A program made the position numbers and the translations under genes. The notes under the pieces were generated by a model. It searched no databases. It was not told the origin of the DNA and saw nothing but the letters and a program-made list of their open reading frames with translations. From Agrilactobacillus composti DSM 18527 = JCM 14202 (GTDB taxonomy: Bacteria; Bacillota; Bacilli; Lactobacillales; Lactobacillaceae): a DNA stretch of 39,305 nucleotides. How positions within the stretch are numbered: the first letter of the stretch is position 1; every line of letters starts with the position of its first letter. The stretch is taken from contig NZ_AZGA01000024.1 in assembly GCF_001436375.1 (NCBI RefSeq), positions 1-39,305 of the forward strand, read 5' to 3'. Of this stretch, positions 24,030 to 31,724 are shown in pieces.

Positions 24030-25958
24030 TTGACGACCTATCATGTCATGAAAAATGGCGCTGATACCAATCCCGGCACGGCCACAGCCCCATTTTTGAC
24101 CATTAATCAAGCCGCCCAAATTGCTCAAGCTGGCGATGAGATCCTTGTTCATCAAGGGGTTTATCGGGAATGGGTCAACCCAAAATTCGGTGGTCAAAGT
24201 CCGGCCAAAATGATCACGTACCGGGTTCAGCCTGGGGAGCAGGTGGTCATTAAAGGTTCTGAAGTTATTGCGGACTGGCAGTTGGTTGAACCCGGGGTTT
24301 GGCAAGCCACCATTCAAAATGTCTTGTTTGGCCAATTCAATCCCTTTGCCACTAAATTAGCTGGGGATTGGTTGGAACAGCCCCAAGGCCGCCATATTGG
24401 TGCGGTTTATTACAATGGTCGGGCCTTATATGAGGCCAGTGACTATGGTGAAATGCTGGCGGGTAATGCGCCGGCGGCACCAGTGGATTATATTACCCAA
24501 AAAGCCGTTGCCGACCCTGACGCCGATTTTAGAAGTCATCGCTGGTTTGCCCAAGTTGCACAGACGGAAACCAAGCTGTTCATCAATTGTCATGACCTGG
24601 ATCCTAACCAAGCCCTGGTGGAAGTCAATGTGCGCCAATTCTGCTTTTACCCCACGCAAAAGGGCCTGAACTATATTCGGGTCAGCGGTTTTGAAATGGC
24701 CCAAGCAGCCACCAACTGGGCCCCACCCACAGCTACGCAAGAGGGGCTCCTGGGGGTGAATTGGGCTAAAGGCTGGGTCATTGACCACAATGATTTACAC
24801 GACGCCAAGTGCAGTGCCATCAGTCTGGGGTCCACCCCCATGGCTCAGGAAAATCAGTTTTCCAAGCGCCATGATAAGCCCGGGTACCAATATCAAATTG
24901 AAACCCTATTTGCCGCCTACAAAGCCGGCTGGGACAAAGCCCATATCGGCAGCCATCACATTCACCACAACTATATCCACGATTGCGGCCAAGCCGGGAT
25001 CATTGGCTTTTTAGGGGGCGCTTTTAGCGAAATTGCCGATAATCATATTGCCAATATTGGCACCCGTTGCGAATTCGGGGGCTGGGAGATCGCCGGCTTA
25101 AAGCTCCACGGGCCCATTGATACCATTATTCGCCATAATTTCATTGAGCACTGTACCCTGGGGATTTGGCTGGATTGGCAAACCCAAGGCACCCGGCTCA
25201 CCCAAAATGTACTCAGCGACAACCTCCGGGACCTACTATCAGAAGTCAACCACGGGCCCTTTTTAGTGGACCATAATGTCTTCTTATCCCCGGTGGCTAT
25301 CCATGAATATGCCCAGGGTGGGGCCTTTGTCCACAATTTGATCACCGGTAGCATTGCCATTCAAAGTGTGTTAAACCGCACCACGCCTTATCATGTCCCC
25401 CACAGTACCGCTATTTTAGGTTATGCCTGCATTTACGGGGGTGATGACCGTTATTACAATAATATTTTTGCCCCGCGAAAGGGCTATGAACCCACCGGCA
25501 CCCAGATGTATAACGGCAGTCCCCAGGATATGACCGCCTTTATTCAAGCTGTCACGCTACGGCTACCTGGGGATGTGGAGTTATTTGAGACGGTGCGCCA
25601 ACCGGCTTATATCAATGGCAATGCTTATTTTAAAGGCACTTTACCCTATGCTGATGAAGTTCTAGCGCTAGTGGCCAACACGAAGACCCTGGGGCTGAAA
25701 GTCCAGCGCAGTGCCACGGCCATCAGCTTGACCTTAAAGGTCCCAGCGGCCCTAGTGGCCTTCAAAGTCCCCCAACAAAGTACGGCTACCTTAGGCCACG
25801 TTCGCTTAGCTGGGGCGGCGTTTGACAACCCCGACGGCAGTCCAATTGTTTTAAATGAAGATTTCTTTGGTGAAAAAACCCCTGGTGATCAGCGGTTAGC
25901 CGGCCCCTTTGCTCATTTAAAAGTAGGGGATAACGTACTGGATTTGTTTGATTTGTAA
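24030..25958 (+). CDS. Glycoside hydrolase family 120, beta-xylosidase
   Basis: The 642-residue protein follows the sequence of Thermoanaerobacterium XylC (GH120) along its length, as I remember it: PFLTINQAA, HQGVYREWV, NVRQFCFYP, DAKCSAISLG and HNLITG. The catalytic residues fall at the same numbers: D382 (nucleophile, WLDWQ), with E353 (GWEIAG) and E405 (LLSEVNHGP). The fold is a right-handed parallel beta-helix. No signal peptide, so it cleaves imported xylo-oligosaccharides to xylose. The start appears to be TTG 24030 (next residues TTYHVMKNG match the family start), with AAAGGAG about 10 nt upstream. Followed by a TetR gene 15 nt away. Confidence 0.92.
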   Translation: MTTYHVMKNGADTNPGTATAPFLTINQAAQIAQAGDEILVHQGVYREWVNPKFGGQSPAKMITYRVQPGEQVVIKGSEVIADWQLVEPGVWQATIQNVLFGQFNPFATKLAGDWLEQPQGRHIGAVYYNGRALYEASDYGEMLAGNAPAAPVDYITQKAVADPDADFRSHRWFAQVAQTETKLFINCHDLDPNQALVEVNVRQFCFYPTQKGLNYIRVSGFEMAQAATNWAPPTATQEGLLGVNWAKGWVIDHNDLHDAKCSAISLGSTPMAQENQFSKRHDKPGYQYQIETLFAAYKAGWDKAHIGSHHIHHNYIHDCGQAGIIGFLGGAFSEIADNHIANIGTRCEFGGWEIAGLKLHGPIDTIIRHNFIEHCTLGIWLDWQTQGTRLTQNVLSDNLRDLLSEVNHGPFLVDHNVFLSPVAIHEYAQGGAFVHNLITGSIAIQSVLNRTTPYHVPHSTAILGYACIYGGDDRYYNNIFAPRKGYEPTGTQMYNGSPQDMTAFIQAVTLRLPGDVELFETVRQPAYINGNAYFKGTLPYADEVLALVANTKTLGLKVQRSATAISLTLKVPAALVAFKVPQQSTATLGHVRLAGAAFDNPDGSPIVLNEDFFGEKTPGDQRLAGPFAHLKVGDNVLDLFDL

Positions 25959-25973
25959 AGGGAGGTAATCAAG

Positions 25974-26528
25974 ATGCAGATGATTTCTGGACAAGCTAAT
26001 GATGGGATGGCACTGAATTTAAATAACACGCAACTTAAGATTTGTGACGCCTTTGTGGCGTTAAATGATCAGTATCCGGTGGATATGATTTCCATTCAGC
26101 AATTATGTAAGCGGATACCCATCGCCCGAACCACCTTTTACCGTTATTTTAATAATATTTGTGAAGTTGAGACTCTGGTGGCAGCCACCAGCTTGCAACA
26201 ATTGCAGGCCTTAATGCAGGTTCTAATGACCGAAAATGACGACAAAACCGCCTTATTAGCCCAAGTTCGCGCGCTTTTTGCCCGGAACTGGGCGGCTTGG
26301 CAATTACAATTGGTCACTCGCCGCGACAGCGATTATTATCTGAAGTTAGAGACCTTGATCAAAGGGGAAGTGGCCCAACATAGTCTCACCAGCAATTTGC
26401 ATGCGGAATTTATTGGGTCAGTGATCGTGAGCTTCTTGGCGGGGGTGTTGACCCGCAAATTTGTCCTGAGTACCAGTAGTCTGGGGGAATTGATCCAATC
26501 CATCGACCAACTGTCCCGGCTTAAATAA
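25974..26528 (+). CDS. TetR-family regulator
   Basis: The 184-residue protein has a TetR-type HTH at about 25-65 (ICDAFVALNDQYPVDMISIQ then RTTFYRYFNNICEVETLV); the TTFYRYF helix is the family signature. The N-terminal 20 residues are an unusual extension. GGGAGGT lies 8 nt before the ATG, 15 nt after the GH120 stop, so it is co-transcribed. It may control this locus or the MFS-GH30 operon that follows; the inverted repeat at 26662-26680 is a candidate site. The ligand is unknown. Confidence 0.85.
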   Translation: MQMISGQANDGMALNLNNTQLKICDAFVALNDQYPVDMISIQQLCKRIPIARTTFYRYFNNICEVETLVAATSLQQLQALMQVLMTENDDKTALLAQVRALFARNWAAWQLQLVTRRDSDYYLKLETLIKGEVAQHSLTSNLHAEFIGSVIVSFLAGVLTRKFVLSTSSLGELIQSIDQLSRLK

Positions 26529-26584
26529 AATAAAAAAACGGTCGATGCTACACAAATTGGTCAGGGTGTAGTTTGCTAGTTATT

Positions 26585-26598
26585 AGGAAGCGGTTACA
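26585..26598 (+). promoter_or_regulatory. cre site before the MFS-GH30 operon
   Basis: AGGAAGCGGTTACA fits the CcpA operator consensus WGNAARCGNWWNCA at every position. It lies 111 bp before the MFS start. Confidence 0.6.
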
Positions 26599-26661
26599 AT
26601 GATGCTGGTTGATAAGTTAAACCAACCATTGCGATGGCATTGCTTACTTTTAAACAAACGC

Positions 26662-26680
26662 AACTAAAATGCATTTAGTT
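26662..26680 (+). promoter_or_regulatory. Operator-like inverted repeat before the MFS gene
   Basis: AACTAAA (26662-26668) and TTTAGTT (26674-26680) are perfect 7-bp arms 5 bp apart. The position just upstream of the ribosome binding site suggests repressor binding, possibly by the TetR (25974) or ROK (29550) protein. Confidence 0.45.
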
Positions 26681-26708
26681 ACGACCACAAAAGAAAAAGG
26701 TGAAAATA

Positions 26709-27983
26709 ATGTCAAAAAGTACCGAAAACGAAGTTGTTTGGCAAGATACGATTCAAGACGACCAACAACCAAAGGCACCCATTAAAATTGGGCTGGCCAC
26801 TGGCTTAGGGGCCCTGCTGTGGTTAGGCCCATACTTAGGGGTCAATGCCGTCTTACTACCAGCCAAAGTCCAACAAGTTGCCCCAAGCGACAAGGCCCAG
26901 ATCGTGGCCCTCTTAGCCTCGGCAGCCATGATCGTGGCCACCTTAGCCAATATCATCATCGGGGGCTTATCAGATTTGATCCGCTCCAGATGGGGGCGCC
27001 GGACACCGTGGATCATTGCCGGGTCCGTTGGGGGCTTAGTCACCTTACTGTGGTTTAACGCCGCTAGTTCCGTGATCATGATGGTGGTTTCCTGGTGTTT
27101 TTACCAAGTCTTTCTAAACGCCATTGTGGCGCCACTGCTGGCCTTCTTACAAGACCGGGTGGCCCCAAAACACCGGGGCACCATTTCTTCCATTTATGCC
27201 TTTGGTTACGTTATCGGGCAATACGGTGGTCAAGTTTTAGGGGCCCAGTTCTTAAGTACCGTGGGCACCGGGATCATCGTCATGGGTGTGTTAACGCTTT
27301 TTGCCGGCCCATTAGCCGCCGTCATTGTCCGGGAACCATCCAGTAAAGCCATGCCTAAGAAACACTTTACCTTTGACATGTTCGTTCAAAACTTCGTCTT
27401 CCCAATTCATCACGCCCGGGATTTCTACTTGGCCTTATTCGGGAAAATGATGATCAACACCGCCACAACAGCCATTATGGGTTATCAGTTATATATTTTA
27501 AGCGATTATATTAAGTTAAATACCAGCGGCCAGCAAAAATATGTGTCCATCATTTCAACCTTAATGATGATAACGGCCATTGTCATGTCCATCACCGCCG
27601 GCCCAATTTCCGATAAAATCAAGAGTCGGAAAATCCCCGTGTTCACCGCTGCTTTGTTAGTGGCCATTGGGGTTGCCATGCCAGCCTTCTCCAACGCCCC
27701 TTGGACCATGATCGTCTATGGGTTAGTCGCTGGTTTAGGGATGGGGATTTTCTTCTCCGTGGACCAAGCTTTGAACCTGGAAGTCTTGCCAGATCCCAAC
27801 ACTGCTGCCAAAGATTTGGGGATTTTGAACTTAGCTAACACCGGTTCCCAAATTTTAGGCCCCATCGTGGCCGCAGCCATCGTGACCGCTGCCCATGGTA
27901 GTTACTATGGCATCTTCCCAGTCTGTGCTGCCTTAGCCTTAGTGGGTGGCATCCTAGTCTTGATGATCAAGAAAGTGAAATAA
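26709..27983 (+). CDS. MFS transporter, sugar/oligosaccharide type
   Basis: The 424-residue protein has about twelve helices. The loop between helices 2 and 3 reads GGLSDLIRSRWGRRTPWIIAG, the RxGRRxPWI form seen in SLC45/GPH-like glycoside carriers. HRGTISSIYAFGYVIGQYGG and GPISDKIKSRKIPV are further MFS loops. It probably imports the glycoside cut by the following GH30 enzyme (37 nt downstream). The start is ATG 26709 after AAAGG; the in-frame GTG at 26700 overlaps that site. It carries a polar N-terminal 25 residues. Confidence 0.85.
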   Translation: MSKSTENEVVWQDTIQDDQQPKAPIKIGLATGLGALLWLGPYLGVNAVLLPAKVQQVAPSDKAQIVALLASAAMIVATLANIIIGGLSDLIRSRWGRRTPWIIAGSVGGLVTLLWFNAASSVIMMVVSWCFYQVFLNAIVAPLLAFLQDRVAPKHRGTISSIYAFGYVIGQYGGQVLGAQFLSTVGTGIIVMGVLTLFAGPLAAVIVREPSSKAMPKKHFTFDMFVQNFVFPIHHARDFYLALFGKMMINTATTAIMGYQLYILSDYIKLNTSGQQKYVSIISTLMMITAIVMSITAGPISDKIKSRKIPVFTAALLVAIGVAMPAFSNAPWTMIVYGLVAGLGMGIFFSVDQALNLEVLPDPNTAAKDLGILNLANTGSQILGPIVAAAIVTAAHGSYYGIFPVCAALALVGGILVLMIKKVK

Positions 27984-28020
27984 GCAATTGTGACCTAAAT
28001 ATTATATAGAGGTGAATCTA

Positions 28021-29349
28021 ATGACTGCAACACAAATCGAAAGTACTCAAGCGGTTCAATTAAAGGCCAGTCCTTTAAAAGAGACCACGACCACGTTACA
28101 CAATAACCTGGAAATTGGCACTGAAAAACGCCAAGAAATCTGGGGGTTCGGCCATACCTTTAATGAACTGGGCGCCGTTGCCTTGGAAAATTTACCCGAA
28201 GCCAAACGCCATGAAGTTTTAGATGACTTATTTAAACCCGGTGTGGGTGAAAACTATACCCTGTGCCGCATCCCCGTTGGCGCCAGCGATTATGCCTTGA
28301 GCTGGTATTCCTTGGATGAGACCCCCGATGATTATGACTTAAAGGACTTTTCCATTGAACGGGATCGGAAACATCTCATTCCTTATATCAAAGCTGCCCA
28401 ACAACGCAACCCCAACATTCAGTTCTCCGCTTCCCCATGGAGTCCCCCAACTTGGATGAAATCCCATCCTGTTTATAACTATGGTATTTTAAAACATGAC
28501 CCTAAGGTGCAACAAGCCTATGCGGATTATTTCGTGAAATTCATTCAAGCTTATGAAGCTGAGGACATTCATATCAGCCAATTGTTCCCGCAAAATGAAC
28601 CCCAACGGGATCAAAAATTCCCATCTTGTTACTGGACCGGCGAAGAATTGCGGGACTTTATCAAATTATACTTAGGCCCAACTTTCAAAAAAGCTGGCTT
28701 AGACACAGAAATTTGGTTAGGCACTATCAACTCACCATTGGAAGATACAGAAATGACCAAAGATGAGACCACGGATTATCCCGTGATCACCGAAACAGTT
28801 TTAGCTGACCCCGAGGCCTATCAATATATTAAAGGGGTAACTTACCAATGGGCTGGGAAAATGGTCTTACAACGCACCGTCCAGGCTTTCCCAGAATTAG
28901 GTTATTTACAATCCGAAAGCGAATGCGGCAATGGCGACAACACTTGGACTTATGCCGAATATGTCTTCAACTTGTTCCGGCATTACTTCAGCAACGGCGT
29001 CAACGGCTACTTATATTGGAACAGTGTCCTACAAGGGGGCTCCAGTACTTGGGGTTGGCTGCAAAACAGCATGATCTCCGTGGACGCGGACAAGGGCGAA
29101 GCCACCTTGAACCCAGAATATTATGTGATGCGCCATTATGCCCATTACATTCAACCTGGGGCCCACTTATTGACTTATGGTGGCCACGCCGCCGGGGAAG
29201 CGACGGCTTATGAGAATCCTGATGGCAGTGTGGTTGCCGTCATGTCTAATGGCATGAACCACGCCCGGGATATCTCAATCGCCGTTAAAGGCAAGAACTA
29301 CCAAGCTACCGTGCAAGCTCATTCTTTCAGTACGTTTGTTTTTGATTGA
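28021..29349 (+). CDS. Glycoside hydrolase family 30
   Basis: The 442-residue protein has the GH30 pattern: QEIWGFGHTFNELGA near the N-terminus, acid/base E193 in FPQNEPQ, nucleophile E299 in LQSESECGNGDNTW, and a C-terminal beta-sandwich (YVMRHYAHYIQPGAHLL to the end). No signal peptide. GH30 members cleave beta-glucosides, beta-xylosides, beta-1,6-glucans or galactans; the subfamily cannot be set by eye. Context with GH120, GH127 and a XylR-like repressor favours a beta-xyloside or related hemicellulose fragment. The start is ATG 28021 after AGAGGTGA; the GTG at 28012 lies within that site. Confidence 0.88.
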   Translation: MTATQIESTQAVQLKASPLKETTTTLHNNLEIGTEKRQEIWGFGHTFNELGAVALENLPEAKRHEVLDDLFKPGVGENYTLCRIPVGASDYALSWYSLDETPDDYDLKDFSIERDRKHLIPYIKAAQQRNPNIQFSASPWSPPTWMKSHPVYNYGILKHDPKVQQAYADYFVKFIQAYEAEDIHISQLFPQNEPQRDQKFPSCYWTGEELRDFIKLYLGPTFKKAGLDTEIWLGTINSPLEDTEMTKDETTDYPVITETVLADPEAYQYIKGVTYQWAGKMVLQRTVQAFPELGYLQSESECGNGDNTWTYAEYVFNLFRHYFSNGVNGYLYWNSVLQGGSSTWGWLQNSMISVDADKGEATLNPEYYVMRHYAHYIQPGAHLLTYGGHAAGEATAYENPDGSVVAVMSNGMNHARDISIAVKGKNYQATVQAHSFSTFVFD

Positions 29350-29462
29350 GTAAACGTGCCGGCCCCATGACAGCCTGCATGTAGCTCGCCATTTGGATCA
29401 TTGTAACAAAGTATCACGCTCAAAATGACAGCGATTCGCTGCATTAATTGTTGTCAGAAGTC

Positions 29463-29498
29463 GGGGGGAGAGGCGCAATAAGCCGCTCCCCCCGTTTT
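29463..29498 (+). terminator. Strong terminator after the GH30 gene
   Basis: GGGGGGAG (29463-29470) pairs with CTCCCCCC (29486-29493), with an inner GGC/GCC stem, followed by GTTTT. Confidence 0.85.
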
Positions 29499-29549
29499 AA
29501 TACCCTGGCAAAATGTGCCAATTTAATAAACGAGGAGGCGATCTTCGTG

Positions 29550-30719
29550 ATGGCCAACCAAACTGGACGGGGTGGATTACATCAGCATAATTTAAGCCAA
29601 GTCCTGCAACAAATATTCAACAACCAACCCATTTCCCGGGTCGAAATTGCCCACCGGTTAAACCTGAATAAATCAACGGTGTCTGCCCTTTATAACGAGC
29701 TGGACCAGCAGGGCTATATCCATGAAATTGGCGCGGGCAGCTCCACCAGTGCCGGGGGCCGCAAACCCATGTTGGTGAAAATCAACGGGCGCTATGGTTA
29801 TACCATCAGCTTTGATTTGGGCTTTCGCCATCTCCACGTCATCGCCAACTACTTGGATGGCCGTATTATTTTTCAAGGTCGGATTCAACTGCAGCAGCAT
29901 GACCTACAAGAAGTGCTACATCGCATTAATGACCAAATTGACCGCTCACTGGCAGCCGATACCACCCAGCAAGGCCTATTGGGGATTGGTTTTTCGATCC
30001 ATGGGGTAGTGGCCCACAACCAAATTATCAACTCGCCCTTTATTGATATGGGCAAGCTAGATTTAGCCGATTATTATCAGCAACGTTACCATATTCCCGT
30101 GTTATTGGAAAATGAAGCCAACCTCGTGGCTATTTATCAGCGGGATTTTGGCCAAGCCACCAATGAAGCTAATATTTTGGCCATTAGTATCCACCGGGGC
30201 ATTGGGGCGGGAATTATTTTAGACGGCCAGCTTTACCGGGGCCGTCATGGTCAAGCGGGGGAAATTGGCCGTTCGTTAATGTTCACCCACGATACCGATG
30301 ACCAGCAGTATCGGAAAGTGGAGGATTTTTGTTCGGAAGACGCCATCATTGAACAAGTCCAGCACCAAACTAACCGGGCAAATTTGGATCGGCGGACGTT
30401 GGTGCAATTGAACCAGGCCGGGGATGCCATCGTCCAGGCCAGCCTTAATAAATTCAGCCGTTCCATTGCCAAGGTCATCTACAACGTGGCCATTAGTCTG
30501 GCCCCCACGGCGATTTACTTGAGCTCCCCTTTAATTGAGGCCATCCCTGAACTGTTGACAGCCATTTTAGCGGAAATTAAAGCACTGGGCCTGCAAACCC
30601 CCATTCAATTAACAACCCCGGCTAACCTAGCGCCTTTGTTGGGCTGCTGTGCCCTGGTGACCCATGAAGTTTTAAACTTACAAGATTACGAGTTGTCTTT
30701 TACGGATCTAGTTAATTGA
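29550..30719 (+). CDS. ROK-family transcriptional repressor, XylR-like
   Basis: The 389-residue protein has an N-terminal winged HTH (PISRVEIAHRLNLNKSTVSA) and a C-terminal ROK sugar-kinase-like domain (GFSIHGVV; ENEANLVAIYQRDFG; IHRGIGAGIILDGQLYRGRH; GQAGEIG). This two-part layout is that of XylR and NagC. The usual CxCGxxGC zinc motif of ROK proteins is not kept (region reads VEDFCSEDAI), as in many XylR-type proteins. It probably represses xyloside genes of this island, possibly through the 26662 repeat. The start may be ATG 29550 or GTG 29547; AGGAGG is 11 or 8 nt away respectively. Confidence 0.87.
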   Translation: MANQTGRGGLHQHNLSQVLQQIFNNQPISRVEIAHRLNLNKSTVSALYNELDQQGYIHEIGAGSSTSAGGRKPMLVKINGRYGYTISFDLGFRHLHVIANYLDGRIIFQGRIQLQQHDLQEVLHRINDQIDRSLAADTTQQGLLGIGFSIHGVVAHNQIINSPFIDMGKLDLADYYQQRYHIPVLLENEANLVAIYQRDFGQATNEANILAISIHRGIGAGIILDGQLYRGRHGQAGEIGRSLMFTHDTDDQQYRKVEDFCSEDAIIEQVQHQTNRANLDRRTLVQLNQAGDAIVQASLNKFSRSIAKVIYNVAISLAPTAIYLSSPLIEAIPELLTAILAEIKALGLQTPIQLTTPANLAPLLGCCALVTHEVLNLQDYELSFTDLVN

Positions 30720-30725
30720 TAGCTG

Positions 30726-30775
30726 AGCGCCGTCAAGAACCGCCCTAATGGGCCATTCTTGGCGGTGCTTTTTTT
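30726..30775 (+). terminator. Strong terminator after the ROK gene
   Basis: AGCGCCGTCAAGAA pairs with TTCTTGGCGGTGCT, with an inner GCCC/GGGC stem, followed by a T run. Confidence 0.88.
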
Positions 30776-30822
30776 GTAAAGACTAGCCAAAATAACATTA
30801 GTACAATCATTTTCACCCCGGT

Positions 30823-30859
30823 TTGAAAAACACTGACTTAATAAATGTAATCGGTTACA
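30823..30859 (+). promoter_or_regulatory. gut operon promoter with palindromic cre site
   Basis: TTGAAA (30823-30828), 17 nt, TGTAAT (30846-30851). TGTAATCGGTTACA (30846-30859) fits the cre consensus TGTAANCGNTNACA and overlaps the -10, as expected for CcpA repression of sorbitol use. Confidence 0.6.
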
Positions 30860-30904
30860 GTACGATGTACTTGTAAGTTAAGTAAACAAACAAAAAGGAG
30901 CTCG

Positions 30905-31714
30905 ATGAATATGGCAGATAGCTGGTTAGGTTTAGATAAAAAAGTTGTAATTGTAACAGGTGGATCTTCAGGTATTGGGGCAGCCATTGTCCATGAATTG
31001 TTACAACAAAACGTCTACGTTTATGACGCTGATTTGCAACCCAGTGAAGAAGACAATGACAATTTGACTTACCTGAAGACTGACGTGACTTCAGAAGTTG
31101 ATGTGCAACGCATTGTAGATCAAGCCATTGCCGATCATGGCGTTATTGATGGCTTGGTGAATAACGCCGGTATCAATATGCCCCGGTTGTTAGTGGACGC
31201 CAAAGATCCCAAATGCAAATATGAACTCAAAGAAAACGAATTTGATAAGATGTTTAGTGTCAACGTCAAGAGTGTCTTCTTAATGAGCCAGACCGTGGCC
31301 CGGCAAATGGCTAAACAGCATTACGGGGTCATTGTCAATATGTCCTCTGAAGCTGGCTTGGAAGGTTCCCAAGGCCAAAGTCCTTATTCCGCAACGAAAG
31401 GCGCCATCAACGGCTTTACCCGTTCTTGGGCCAAGGAATTAGGTGAATTTAACATTCGCGTGGTTGGTGTGGCCCCTGGTATCATGGAAGCAACGGGTTT
31501 GCGCACAATTTCTTACGAAGAGGCATTGGCCTATTCCAGACATAAGACCGTTCAACAGGTTCGGGCCGGCTATAAGAGCACCACGACAACGCCTTTGGGG
31601 AGAAGTGGTAAACTGAGTGAGGTCGCAGATTTAGTGGCTTACTACTTGTCTGATCGGTCAAGTTATATTACCGGTGTGACCACTAACGTCGCCGGAGGTA
31701 AATCACGAGGTTAG
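30905..31714 (+). CDS. gutF: Sorbitol-6-phosphate 2-dehydrogenase (SDR)
   Basis: The 269-residue short-chain dehydrogenase has TGGSSGIG (18-25) for NAD binding, NNAG (86-89) and the catalytic Ser147/148, Tyr161 and Lys165 (MSSEAG; YSATKGA). It oxidises sorbitol-6-phosphate to fructose-6-phosphate in the cytoplasm. The role is fixed by position: it is the first gene of a gutF-R-M-C-B-A order as described for L. casei. The start is ATG 30905 or ATG 30911; GGAG lies 4 or 10 nt upstream. The cre overlapping the promoter predicts repression by glucose. Confidence 0.9.
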   Translation: MNMADSWLGLDKKVVIVTGGSSGIGAAIVHELLQQNVYVYDADLQPSEEDNDNLTYLKTDVTSEVDVQRIVDQAIADHGVIDGLVNNAGINMPRLLVDAKDPKCKYELKENEFDKMFSVNVKSVFLMSQTVARQMAKQHYGVIVNMSSEAGLEGSQGQSPYSATKGAINGFTRSWAKELGEFNIRVVGVAPGIMEATGLRTISYEEALAYSRHKTVQQVRAGYKSTTTTPLGRSGKLSEVADLVAYYLSDRSSYITGVTTNVAGGKSRG

Positions 31715-31724
31715 GACTGATGGT

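Noticed and set aside
24426-24788. Frame of 120 codons opposite the GH120 gene
   Set aside because: It lies wholly within a gene that matches a known enzyme along its full length.
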